The notes: generated by a model from the sequence alone, not told the origin. Shown: positions 14,056-21,059, counted from the first letter of the stretch. The stretch: DNA of 21,320 nucleotides from JBBAAW01 sp964574405 (GCA_964574405.1 CAZNNN010000010.1:1-21320); one strand, 5' to 3'. Numbers and translations are program-made.

Positions 14056-14757
14056 TTACAAACTGTCAGCATTGCCCAAGATTTTTTGGGTAACTAACAG
14101 AGCTACAGTTTCGGGAACAATTTTTCCTGTTTTTAAAGCCGCATCGTAATTAAATAAAAGCTCGTATAAACCCAAAACCTGCTTTTCCGTAAAGTTTTTA
14201 GCTTGTTGGTTGGCTGTGGAAACCTGAAAATGTGGCAACTTGTGGCTTAACCCAAATTTTGCCAAGGCAATGTTTTTAAGTTGGTACTGTAACATCACCA
14301 GGATATAAATTGGATCATTATCTACCTCCAGTAACTTTTGCAAACTTTTGTAACAGGCTTGCTCCCGCTTATTAAAAAGATCGTCTAAATATCTAAAAAC
14401 CTCTTTAGGGCGAGCAAGCGTGGCAGGAATTATTTTGCCTTTAAACGCCCTCACCACCTTAATTAGCGGACTTGTAAGTTCTAAATCTTTGCTACTTACC
14501 AAAATTACCCGGGCGGTTGGGTAGCGTTTTAATAGGTTAAAAAGTTTTTCCAGTTGCGCCTTTAAAATCTTGGAAACATCCACCACATTAAGGGCGGTTT
14601 CTCCAAAAATATCCGCTTGCAAAGTTGCCTCAACATTACCCACTGTATCATCATCCAGATTATACTCTTTTATAGTGGAAGCTTTTACCTCTTTAGCCGA
14701 CTTTAATATAAAGTCCCTAATAGCCACCTGATTTGTTCCGTAAATTAAACTTAACAT
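14056..14757 (-). CDS. holA: DNA polymerase III delta subunit, short form
   Basis: A 233-aa protein. The start MLSLIYGTNQVAIRDFILK matches the delta N-terminus (the usual ...L.G.d.yl...). ADIFGETALNVVDVSKILK corresponds to the conserved SLF...R.v.v. segment, followed by LEKLFNLLKRYPTARVILVSSKDL. The middle and end (ILVMLQYQLKNIALAK, LYELLFNYDAALKTG) match the delta helical domains that contact other clamp-loader subunits. Usual length is about 330-340 aa, so about a third is missing, as is common in this lineage. Delta opens the sliding clamp. It is the last gene of the pgk operon; its ATG shares one base with the LCP stop (TAATG). Confidence 0.72.
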   Translation of the reverse strand: MLSLIYGTNQVAIRDFILKSAKEVKASTIKEYNLDDDTVGNVEATLQADIFGETALNVVDVSKILKAQLEKLFNLLKRYPTARVILVSSKDLELTSPLIKVVRAFKGKIIPATLARPKEVFRYLDDLFNKREQACYKSLQKLLEVDNDPIYILVMLQYQLKNIALAKFGLSHKLPHFQVSTANQQAKNFTEKQVLGLYELLFNYDAALKTGKIVPETVALLVTQKILGNADSL

Positions 14758-15806
14758 TAGTTAAAAAGATACTTTTTAATGTAGGCGTGAATTTGCGAAT
14801 AATCCCCCGCTTTGGGGATTAAAACATACTGTCCGCCATACAAAGTCCAGTCGGTGGGTACATATAACAAACCGCCATTTTCGCTTTCACTTCTATCGTC
14901 CAAAACCAAGGTTCTAGTATTATTAAAACCTACAGATTGCGCTAGGGTATAAAAAACCTGCAAACTTGATAAATCCAAATTAGTGTCAACATTTTTAGCA
15001 TATAGTTCGTACAACGACTTAATCTTGGAAAAATCCAACAGCGTTTGCACGGAAAGAGCCTTTTGTTTAACCGCTAAAATTACATTTTGTTGTCTTTTGG
15101 CTCTAGCAAAATCCGTATTTTCACCACTATCGCCGTGCCTGGATCTGGAATATTTGAGTGCCAGTTCTCCATCCATTTTAGTTACACCCTTGGTAAAAAT
15201 TATTGTTTGGTATCTACTACCTTCTGGCCAGGCGTTTTCCTTACCTTCAATAGGGTAAAGCGCATCCGTAAAGGAATTTTCCACATTTACCTCCACGCCA
15301 TCCAAAATATTAATAACATCTTTAAACAAGGCAAAGTTAACCACGCCGTAATAGTGAATAGGTATACCTAAAACATCCTCCACAGCTTTTACTGCCTCCG
15401 TTCCCCCCGTGCCGTCTTTTCCCCCGTACCAGCCGTATAGTCCGTTTATTTTATATCTCCCACCGGTACTACTTTCCACCCATAAATCTCTAGGCAAAGA
15501 AATTATTACCGCATCTTTAGTGGACTTACCAATAGATATTAGCATAATAGTATCGGTAAGCAGGGAGCCCACTTGATCCCCAAAAGAGCGTTGATCCGTG
15601 CCTAAAATTAAAATATTAGTTCTGCCATCCGTTTCCTTAAGTTTTCCACCTTTAGATCCACTTACGGTACTAACAATATTTACGGTTTTAATCTTTGTAA
15701 TGTTTAACGCGGTAAAGACAATAATTCCCACGGTAATAATTAGGGGCAAGTAACTTATTTTTTTAACCGACTTTTTACCGCCGGATTTTACATCTACATA
15801 TTTCAT
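14757..15806 (-). CDS. LytR-CpsA-Psr (LCP) family glycopolymer ligase
   Basis: A 349-aa protein. A basic cytoplasmic N-terminus precedes one membrane helix (about 17-36). The extracellular LCP domain starts near 63, with NILILGTDQR (D71, R73), LLTDTIMLISI (D85), ISLPRDLWV (R106, D107) and KYSRSRHGDSGENTDFARAKRQQ, which carries the conserved arginines that bind the pyrophosphate lipid. LCP enzymes attach undecaprenyl-linked glycopolymers to peptidoglycan or proteins. It starts inside the tpiA stop (ATGA), with no SD, so it is probably translated by coupling. It fits functionally with MurJ, sortase, Wzz-like and DUF4012 genes in the window rather than with glycolysis. Confidence 0.93.
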   Translation of the reverse strand: MKYVDVKSGGKKSVKKISYLPLIITVGIIVFTALNITKIKTVNIVSTVSGSKGGKLKETDGRTNILILGTDQRSFGDQVGSLLTDTIMLISIGKSTKDAVIISLPRDLWVESSTGGRYKINGLYGWYGGKDGTGGTEAVKAVEDVLGIPIHYYGVVNFALFKDVINILDGVEVNVENSFTDALYPIEGKENAWPEGSRYQTIIFTKGVTKMDGELALKYSRSRHGDSGENTDFARAKRQQNVILAVKQKALSVQTLLDFSKIKSLYELYAKNVDTNLDLSSLQVFYTLAQSVGFNNTRTLVLDDRSESENGGLLYVPTDWTLYGGQYVLIPKAGDYSQIHAYIKKYLFN

Positions 15807-16456
15807 AAGAATTTTTTTACAATATCAACAAATTCCAGAGGGTTCAAGCTGGCATTACCCACCAAAACGCCGTCTAAATTACTAATAGATGCTAAACTTT
15901 CCGCATTTTCTGTGTTAACCGAACCCCCGTAAATAATAGTTGATTCCCCACCAAAAAAGTTTTTTGCCTCGTACACCAAGTTTTGCACTTCGTGGCTATT
16001 TTTGGGGCGATAAACCCCGTCTACTGAAATATTATCAGGGTCTTCCAACGCGTAAATTGCCCCCTTAATAATTTGATAGTCGGTGGATGACTTAAAACAA
16101 ACTATAGGAACAATATCCGCATGTAAACATTGGCTTATTTTTTCCATTACCACATCACGCGATTCCCGTCTTTCACTGTGTCCAACAAGCGCATACCTAC
16201 AAAACTGTTTTACTTGATTAATGCCCACAAAGCCCGTGTGTGCCCCATCCGCGTAGGGCGAGATGTCCTGTACGGCCAACTCCATACCCAGGGCAGATTC
16301 CCCAGCGAGCTTTTCTAAAAACGGCGCGGGCGGGCAAATTATAGGCGTAACATTCTTAAGATCCATGTCTCCCACTAGTCGCACAAAATCTTTGCACCAC
16401 AGCAAAGCTTTATCCAAAGTTTTATTTTGTTTCCAGTTAGCAACTATATACCTCAT
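15803..16456 (-). CDS. tpiA: Triosephosphate isomerase, short divergent form
   Basis: A 217-aa protein that interconverts DHAP and glyceraldehyde-3-phosphate. Core residues are present: N7-W-K9, H93 in VGHSERRE, E138 as the catalytic base, and phosphate loops YGGSV (176-180) and GVLVGNASL (196-204). Two features are unusual. The loop-6 motif, normally YEPxWAIGTG, reads LEDPDNISVDG, so the hinge Pro and Trp are missing. About 30-35 residues between the CFKSS strand (usual CVGE) and that loop are absent, reducing the length from about 250. The short form recalls archaeal TIMs. It lies in the operon with pgk; AAGGAG precedes its ATG, which overlaps the stop of the upstream gene (ATGA). Confidence 0.88.
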   Translation of the reverse strand: MRYIVANWKQNKTLDKALLWCKDFVRLVGDMDLKNVTPIICPPAPFLEKLAGESALGMELAVQDISPYADGAHTGFVGINQVKQFCRYALVGHSERRESRDVVMEKISQCLHADIVPIVCFKSSTDYQIIKGAIYALEDPDNISVDGVYRPKNSHEVQNLVYEAKNFFGGESTIIYGGSVNTENAESLASISNLDGVLVGNASLNPLEFVDIVKKFL

Positions 16457-17289
16457 GAAATCTCCTTAAGCGTTTTGGTAAATAAATCCGGTAATGCCTC
16501 CAACTGTTCGTGGGTATATTTGTACTCCAAACAGTCCAAACACGCAAACACTGTTCCCAGATTACTATAAATATTTTCCGCATAACCGCAGGCTACCAAG
16601 CTATGAACCAAAATATTTCCACCCATTTCTCCAATTTTACTTTTGTCGCACCCCAACGGACAGCCCGAACACGAAGGATAGTTGTTAGCTCCCACTTTTA
16701 CCAGCTCTTTTTGACCTAGAATCTCCGTAAAAAGCGTTTGATATTTGGCACTTTCCAAAATTGGTACTTTTTTAGTTCCTGTTACGGAAAAGCCCAGCAG
16801 TTTTTTAGCTACAAACTTTTTTTCCAACATGCCCGAGTCAAAACCAAAGTAGCCGTCCAGTAACAAAGAACCTTTTTCCATCTGCAAAATACTTTTTTTA
16901 CCTGGCAAACCCAAAGAATCAAAATCCGTATGCATATCCAAAAATTTAACCTGGGTGTTAGTAATATCCAAAACCGTATCATCGCTAGAGCTTCCAGCCA
17001 AAACCAAGGCATCGATTCCAGCAAACTTTAATCTAAAACTTAAACCGCCTCCAATATAAAGGTCCTCCATTACCCCATCATTTTGCACTACAAAGCAGGT
17101 TTTTGATGCCAAGGGAAAGTACCCATTTAGCGGTCCAACGCACGCCACCACCGGGTCAAAATCTTTATAAAGCGCATAGAGCTTAACACCAAGAGTCACA
17201 CCGCCTACAAAAGGTGCAAGTTCGGGTAAAAGTTGGATCTCGGCTGTTTTTTGCGACAAGTTAACAAAAAGTGTTTTTTTAGACTCCAT
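16453..17289 (-). CDS. Truncated aldehyde:ferredoxin oxidoreductase-like protein
   Basis: A 278-aa protein; AFOR-family enzymes have about 600. Residues 1-165 match the family's N-terminal pterin-binding domain: KTLFVNLSQKTAEIQLL, FVGGVTLGVKLY (usual GG.GL..K.L), CVGPLNGYFPLASKTCFV (usual GPL.GT..P.S.R) and YIGGGLSFRLKFAGIDALVLAGSS (usual GG..G..LK.AGYDAI...G). Next comes a fragment of domain 2 with C207-SG-C210-PLG-C214, the first three ligands of the AFOR [4Fe-4S] cluster. The protein ends near residue 278, and the rest, including the fourth ligand and the substrate funnel, is absent; C234, C250 or C253 might substitute. No remnant lies downstream because tpiA follows with an ATGA overlap. 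A ferredoxin gene is directly upstream and pgk/tpiA flank the pair, suggesting a GAPOR-like or redox-sensing role in glycolysis (inference). GGAGG precedes the ATG. Confidence 0.75.
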   Translation of the reverse strand: MESKKTLFVNLSQKTAEIQLLPELAPFVGGVTLGVKLYALYKDFDPVVACVGPLNGYFPLASKTCFVVQNDGVMEDLYIGGGLSFRLKFAGIDALVLAGSSSDDTVLDITNTQVKFLDMHTDFDSLGLPGKKSILQMEKGSLLLDGYFGFDSGMLEKKFVAKKLLGFSVTGTKKVPILESAKYQTLFTEILGQKELVKVGANNYPSCSGCPLGCDKSKIGEMGGNILVHSLVACGYAENIYSNLGTVFACLDCLEYKYTHEQLEALPDLFTKTLKEIS

Positions 17290-17527
17290 TATCCTCCACT
17301 TCTGCAAAAACCTCTTGGGGACAAGCTTTTACTACTTTCTTGAGATTAAGTTCCTCAACTTTTGGATCCACACTTACCACAAATTTTGTTCCATCACTTA
17401 AGTTTCTTAAAATTCTTATGTACGACCCTTCCAGCCCAGCGGTTTTTAGTTGTTGTTGACACTCCAGCACGCACATTTCACACCCTATGCACTTATCTTG
17501 ATTGATAATCTTTAATATTTTTGTCAT
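17279..17527 (-). CDS. Small [4Fe-4S] ferredoxin-like protein
   Basis: An 82-aa protein. The N-terminal motif C13-IG-C16-EM-C19-VLE-C23 is a ferredoxin CxxCxxCxxxC, and a distant C69-P (KACPQEVF) matches the last Cys of the second motif in 2[4Fe-4S] ferredoxins. The other second-cluster ligands are missing, so one [4Fe-4S] cluster is expected, ligated by C13, C16, C19 and C69 or C23. Residues 28-60 form a beta-rich insert (SYIRILRN, TKFVVSVDP). It starts in the pgk stop (ATGA) and overlaps the AFOR-like gene by 11 bp. It resembles the iron-sulfur subunits next to AFOR genes and is probably that protein's electron partner. Confidence 0.82.
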   Translation of the reverse strand: MTKILKIINQDKCIGCEMCVLECQQQLKTAGLEGSYIRILRNLSDGTKFVVSVDPKVEELNLKKVVKACPQEVFAEVEDNGV

Positions 17528-18480
17528 AACGCCTCAATTCCAGGCAAAGTTCCGTAAGCAAGAAAATCCAGCATGGCGGTTCCTCCGGTGGAAACAAAAC
17601 TAAATTTATTAAAAAGACCAAACTTATTTAACGCGCTAATGGTATCTCCACCTCCCGCCACGGCAAAGCAACCCTTGCTTACAGCTTGAGCAATTAACTC
17701 TCCCACGCCCCTTGTTCCTGCGCTGTATCGATCGTCCTCAAAAAGACCCATGGGACCTGCCCAAACAATGGTTTTTGCACTCAAAATTATCTCCCCCCAA
17801 CCATCTAAAGTTTTTGGCCCAATATCTTTGGTATCAATGTAATCAACGGGCGGGTAAACCTTATTTAACACAATTGGTTCTTCTAACGCCAACCGCCCGC
17901 CTACTAAAACGCCATCTGCCAGCTCTGCAAATTTTTGAATGACAGGTTTTTTTGATTCTATTTTTGCTCCGCCAATAATTGCCAAAAGCGGTCTTGCCGG
18001 ATTTGTGAGGATCTTTTTGAGCGTTTCTACCTCCTTAACTAACTGAAACCCTGCATAGGATGGTAGTATTGGTGCAATACCCGTAATCGAGGTTGATGCT
18101 CTGTGACAAGTAGCAAAACTTTCATTTACATATATAGCCCCTTTTTGTGCCAGCTCCTTGGCAAAAACCGGATCATTTGCCTCTTCACGCGGATCAAACC
18201 GCAAATTCTCTAAAAGTTCATAATTACCCTGCAAATTGCTATCAAAGTACGGTTTTAGTTGACTGGTAGAAAGTGCTGGAACAACCTTTCCCCCAGGTCT
18301 ACCCAGATGCCCTGCAATTAGTGGAATTCCCCCCAGATAGATGATATATCTTAAAGTTTTTAAACTAGCATCAAGCCTAAAAGTCTCTAAAATCTTTCTA
18401 TCCTTAATTGGCACATCCAAGTCGCACCTAACAAGGACTCTTGCCCCCAACTTTATAGCCGCTTTGTCCACGCACTGCAT
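17524..18480 (-). CDS. pgk: Phosphoglycerate kinase
   Basis: A 318-aa enzyme that makes ATP from 1,3-bisphosphoglycerate and ADP. Family motifs are present: VLVRCDLDVP (usual VLVRVDFNVP), HLGRP (58-62), ENLRFDPREE, NESFATCHRASTSITGI (usual NDAFG.AHRAHAS), GGAKIESK, DIGPKTLDGWGEIILSAKTIVWAGPMGLFE and VAGGGDTISAL with STGGTAMLDFL at the end. It is about 75 residues shorter than usual Pgk, losing peripheral elements but no core motif. The ATG at 18480 follows a strong -35/-10 pair by 6 nt, and Pgk homology begins right after it. This is the first gene of a six-gene overlapping operon (pgk, ferredoxin, AFOR-like, tpiA, LCP, holA). Confidence 0.95.
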   Translation of the reverse strand: MQCVDKAAIKLGARVLVRCDLDVPIKDRKILETFRLDASLKTLRYIIYLGGIPLIAGHLGRPGGKVVPALSTSQLKPYFDSNLQGNYELLENLRFDPREEANDPVFAKELAQKGAIYVNESFATCHRASTSITGIAPILPSYAGFQLVKEVETLKKILTNPARPLLAIIGGAKIESKKPVIQKFAELADGVLVGGRLALEEPIVLNKVYPPVDYIDTKDIGPKTLDGWGEIILSAKTIVWAGPMGLFEDDRYSAGTRGVGELIAQAVSKGCFAVAGGGDTISALNKFGLFNKFSFVSTGGTAMLDFLAYGTLPGIEAL

Positions 18481-18486
18481 TAGCCA

Positions 18487-18516
18487 ATGATACCAGCCTA
18501 TACCTAAATTTGACAA
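18487..18516 (-). promoter_or_regulatory. Promoter of the pgk operon, leaderless type
   Basis: On the minus strand, TTGTCA (18511-18516, 5/6) is followed by an 18-bp spacer and TATCAT (18487-18492, 5/6), then 6 nt to the ATG. There is no SD. The -35 overlaps the -35 of the divergent + strand promoter. Confidence 0.65.
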
Positions 18517-18538
18517 ACCCGCACCACTCTGGTAGAGT
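18510..18538 (+). promoter_or_regulatory. Promoter of the acylphosphatase-like gene
   Basis: A perfect TTGACA (18510-18515) is followed by a 17-bp spacer ending in TGG and TAGAGT (18533-18538, 4/6), an extended -10 context. The expected start near 18545 leaves an 18-nt leader with AAAAGGA before the ATG. The -35 overlaps that of pgk by five bases. Confidence 0.6.
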
Positions 18539-18562
18539 GATGGGTTGCCTAAAAGGACAGCT

Positions 18563-18838
18563 ATGACAAAACAAAACACGCATCAAAAAGTTAATGTACT
18601 TGTTAAAGGCAATTTGTGCCACTTAACCTATAAATTACACGCCTTAATTAAAGCAACCCACATGGGGTTAAAAACGCACAAACTTATTAAACATCGCCCA
18701 GGCTACCTGGAAATGGAATTTGAAGGCGAACGCACGCAACTGTGGAAGATTGTAAAATGGGCAAAAAGTTACAGATTTTTTAGTGTGGTGGACGAGGTAA
18801 TATTTTCCTTTTCTTCTGCCAGTACAACCAAAGCTTAA
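18563..18838 (+). CDS. Acylphosphatase-like protein lacking catalytic Arg and Asn
   Basis: A 91-aa protein. It aligns almost without gaps to acylphosphatases: VNVLVKG (usual V.V.V.G), MGL at 34-36 (usual LGL), GYLEMEFEG (usual G.VE....G), a W-containing helix and VDEVIFSF (usual V..V...). The catalytic Arg of GVGFR is replaced by Lys (K24 in HLTYK), and the Asn of VRNxxDG falls on Ile/Lys (about 42-43). The phosphate-binding loop GRVQGVG reads GNLCHLT. It is therefore probably not an acylphosphatase but a small ferredoxin-like-fold binding protein. Acylphosphatases can hydrolyse 1,3-bisphosphoglycerate, so its position divergent from pgk is suggestive but does not prove a link. The start is fixed by AAAAGGA 5 nt before the ATG. 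It overlaps the next gene by 4 bp tail-to-tail. Confidence 0.55.
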   Translation: MTKQNTHQKVNVLVKGNLCHLTYKLHALIKATHMGLKTHKLIKHRPGYLEMEFEGERTQLWKIVKWAKSYRFFSVVDEVIFSFSSASTTKA

Positions 18839-20103
18839 AGTTCCCACGCTAACAAGTGTTTAATGCCGTTTTTGTTACCATAAGAAGTATCGTCTAAACC
18901 CACCACAATTTTCTCGTAATTATCTTTAATTGACTCTAGTGGGGTAAATTCTCGGCTAATAACTTTATCGTCAGTTAGGTTGTAGCAGACTTGCACATAT
19001 TTTTTGTCGCTCGACTTTTCTAAAATAAAATCCACTTCTAAATTGCCCACCGTTCCCACATACACCTTGTAACCCTGTTGTCGATAGTAAATATATATGG
19101 CGTTTTCCAAATGCTTGCTCAAACCAACATCAAAGGAAGAAAAGAGGTAGTTTTTAAAGGAAAGATCGTTTAGATAGTACTTTTTAGCCCCAGTAAGTAA
19201 AGCTTTGCCTTTAATATCAAAACGATCGACTTCGTGAATAAGCAGAGCTTGGGAAAGATAGGTAAGATAGTTACTTACAGTTTCGTAATTAGTGTTAACT
19301 TTAGCCGACTTTAAAAAACCTACAATGGTGTTTGGTGAACTTAAATTACCAATGTTATCCGACACAAATTTAAACAATGAACCTAGTAGAGCTGGATCGC
19401 GTACGCTAAATTTTTTAACAATGTCGTTTAGGAGAATAGTATCTGTTAGGGATGAAACATAATTTACTTGAACCTCCCTGTCTTGCAATTTAAAAAGCTC
19501 GGGCAGTCCGCCGGTCTGCAAAAATTTAAGGTAGGACTCTTTGGTTTTTGGCAACTTAGTAAAGTTGCAGTACTCGTTAAAAACAAAGGGAAAAACTTCA
19601 AACTGTACAAACCGTCCGCTTAAATAAGTGGAAAGTTCGGTAGATAGCATTTTGGAGTTTGATCCGGTAATAAAAACTTCACACGGCTCTGTAAAATTTT
19701 GGGTAAGCGAATTAACAATTTTTTCCCAACCTACAACTTCTTGAATTTCGTCAAAAAAGTAATAAATTTTTCCTTGGGGCTGATATCTTTTTTTATAACT
19801 AGCTACGAGTGTGTTTAAATCTTGGTACGACTTAATAGCGTCGAACTCAAGAAACTCTTTGTTAAGGTAAAAGGTATTTTGTGGTGAAACTTTTTTTTGC
19901 AGATCCTGAATAATTTGACGCAAAATATAACTTTTCCCGGTTCTTCTTTGACCCATTAACACTTTTGCTAACGGGTTATTTAGATACTTTTCCACCTTGT
20001 CCAAGTACAGGGATCTTCTATAACCAAGTGGCTCGGGTGTTGGTAAAGCGGGCTTGGAACCCCAGTTATTGTATTTTGTTAGACTTTGTAAAACTTCATC
20101 CAT
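18835..20103 (-). CDS. AAA_14/DUF4143 ATPase
   Basis: A 422-aa protein. A P-loop ATPase domain occupies about residues 25-200, with Walker A GQRRTGKS (51-58), Walker B YYFFDEIQEV (near 115-124) and ITGSNSKML as sensor I. The segment FVFNEYC and a helical DUF4143 middle part (about 210-320) follow. The end (NLEVDFILEKSSDKKYVQVCYNL) is a PD-(D/E)xK-like fold with EVD present but the ExK pair replaced by QVC, as seen in many family members. The cellular role of these widespread proteins is poorly known. The ATG at 20103 is preferred over a TTG at 20109 because the -10 ends 7 nt before it. A perfect inverted repeat overlaps the -35, suggesting control. Confidence 0.85.
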   Translation of the reverse strand: MDEVLQSLTKYNNWGSKPALPTPEPLGYRRSLYLDKVEKYLNNPLAKVLMGQRRTGKSYILRQIIQDLQKKVSPQNTFYLNKEFLEFDAIKSYQDLNTLVASYKKRYQPQGKIYYFFDEIQEVVGWEKIVNSLTQNFTEPCEVFITGSNSKMLSTELSTYLSGRFVQFEVFPFVFNEYCNFTKLPKTKESYLKFLQTGGLPELFKLQDREVQVNYVSSLTDTILLNDIVKKFSVRDPALLGSLFKFVSDNIGNLSSPNTIVGFLKSAKVNTNYETVSNYLTYLSQALLIHEVDRFDIKGKALLTGAKKYYLNDLSFKNYLFSSFDVGLSKHLENAIYIYYRQQGYKVYVGTVGNLEVDFILEKSSDKKYVQVCYNLTDDKVISREFTPLESIKDNYEKIVVGLDDTSYGNKNGIKHLLAWEL

Positions 20104-20110
20104 AACCAAA

Positions 20111-20139
20111 ACTTTAGCACATTTTACTTAAAGTTTCAA
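20111..20139 (-). promoter_or_regulatory. Promoter of the ATPase gene, leaderless type
   Basis: On the minus strand, TTGAAA (20134-20139, 5/6) is followed by a 17-bp spacer ending in TGC and TAAAGT (20111-20116, 4/6), with 7 nt to the ATG. No SD is present. Confidence 0.55.
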
Positions 20140-20145
20140 GTAAAA
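20122..20145. promoter_or_regulatory. Inverted repeat overlapping the ATPase -35 (operator or terminator)
   Basis: Perfect 8-bp arms TTTTACTT (20122-20129) and AAGTAAAA (20138-20145) surround an 8-nt centre. The repeat covers the -35 and part of the spacer of the ATPase promoter and begins 1-2 nt after the HAD stop. The stem is A/T-rich and has no U-tract on the minus strand, so an operator is more likely than a terminator. Confidence 0.4.
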
Positions 20146-20146
20146 C

Positions 20147-20854
20147 CTAATGTTCCTGTGCCTTAGCCATTTGTTTAATATCTTCAAAATAGGTGGTGTC
20201 CATTTCTCCTGGGAAAGGTGTAAAATCCCCGGTAAATTCTAAAACTTCATCCGGAAACTTTCTTTTGGGAGTTTCTTCATCCCACACGCAAATCATTTTT
20301 ATTCCTGCCTTGGATGCGGAGATACAACCCGTTAGCGAATCTTCAAACGCCAGCGCCTCTTTGCACGGTAGTTTAAAGTGGGCAAGCGTTTTTTTGTAAA
20401 TTTCCGGGTTGGGCTTGGGATTTTTTACTTCATTTCCGCAGATTACAAAATCAAACACTTCTTTTAACTCCAAGTGGGCAAGTACTCTATCTGTAACCAC
20501 GCGGGAGGTGTTGGTAACCAAAGCCAGGTTTAGTTTTTTTAGTAGTTTGAGTTCCGCCACAAACGACCAAAACCCCTCTGTTAATTCTAATTTATCGAGA
20601 TTTTTAATAAACTCGTTTTGGGTAAGTTCCACTAACTCGGTAATAGGGCGTGTGTTTTTTAAGCTATTATTTTCAAATATGTGCTTCCACCTCTCGGCAA
20701 CAGTGTTCCCACAAATTCCCGTGGTGATAGGATCGGAGCTTAAAAGCTTGCCCACCTCTCTAAACGCCAAATCCCAAACTTTTTGGGACTTTACAGTTGT
20801 ACCGTCTAAGTCAAAAGTAATAAGTTTCTTATGGTTAAAATATTCTTTAAACAT
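20147..20854 (-). CDS. HAD-superfamily phosphatase, beta-phosphoglucomutase-like
   Basis: A 235-aa protein with all four HAD motifs: D15-L-D17-G-T (nucleophile and acid/base), VTNTS (motif II), KPNPEIY (motif III Lys) and FEDSLTG (motif IV). A helical cap lies between motifs I and II (about 22-95), as in beta-phosphoglucomutase, phosphoglycolate phosphatase and related enzymes. The substrate cannot be told from sequence; TT replaces the usual TL after DxDG. About 25 C-terminal residues (after FTGDFTPFPGE) are extra. Its ATG shares one base with the stop of the small membrane protein gene (TAATG), and GGAG lies 7 nt upstream, so the two genes are coupled. Confidence 0.88.
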   Translation of the reverse strand: MFKEYFNHKKLITFDLDGTTVKSQKVWDLAFREVGKLLSSDPITTGICGNTVAERWKHIFENNSLKNTRPITELVELTQNEFIKNLDKLELTEGFWSFVAELKLLKKLNLALVTNTSRVVTDRVLAHLELKEVFDFVICGNEVKNPKPNPEIYKKTLAHFKLPCKEALAFEDSLTGCISASKAGIKMICVWDEETPKRKFPDEVLEFTGDFTPFPGEMDTTYFEDIKQMAKAQEH

Positions 20855-21045
20855 TAATATCTCCCAAGCGGATTTTTTTTACCGGTAACAACAAAATAAG
20901 CCATCATTACAATAACTGGTGGACCTAACAGCCAGTTTACCGGCAACCAGTACCAACGATCGTAGCCAAAAAAGAAAATCCACATGGCGTAGATAAAACC
21001 AATGCCAAAATATAGGCTTAGAAAAATTGTAATTGCCGGTGGCAT
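20854..21045 (-). CDS. Small two-helix membrane protein
   Basis: A 63-aa protein with two hydrophobic segments (about 4-27 and 34-54), an aromatic-rich loop (FFGYDRWYWLP) and a basic end (GKKNPLGRY). No family is recognised. It is taken as real because it starts after a -10-like GATAAT by 8 nt, is tightly coupled to the HAD gene (TAATG), and has the hydrophobic pattern of a genuine membrane protein. An alternative frame over the same DNA gives no sensible protein. Confidence 0.65.
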   Translation of the reverse strand: MPPAITIFLSLYFGIGFIYAMWIFFFGYDRWYWLPVNWLLGPPVIVMMAYFVVTGKKNPLGRY

Positions 21046-21053
21046 GCTTTAAG

Positions 21054-21059
21054 ATTATC
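21054..21059 (-). promoter_or_regulatory. -10 of the small membrane protein/HAD unit
   Basis: GATAAT (5/6) on the minus strand lies 8 nt before the ATG at 21045, with no SD. The best -35 candidate is TTGCCA (21075-21080) at a short 15-bp spacing. Confidence 0.35.

Noticed and set aside
16453..17289. AFOR-like gene as a frameshifted full-length enzyme
   Set aside because: tpiA begins within its stop codon (ATGA), so there is no room for a lost C-terminal domain downstream; the truncation is structural, not a local frameshift.
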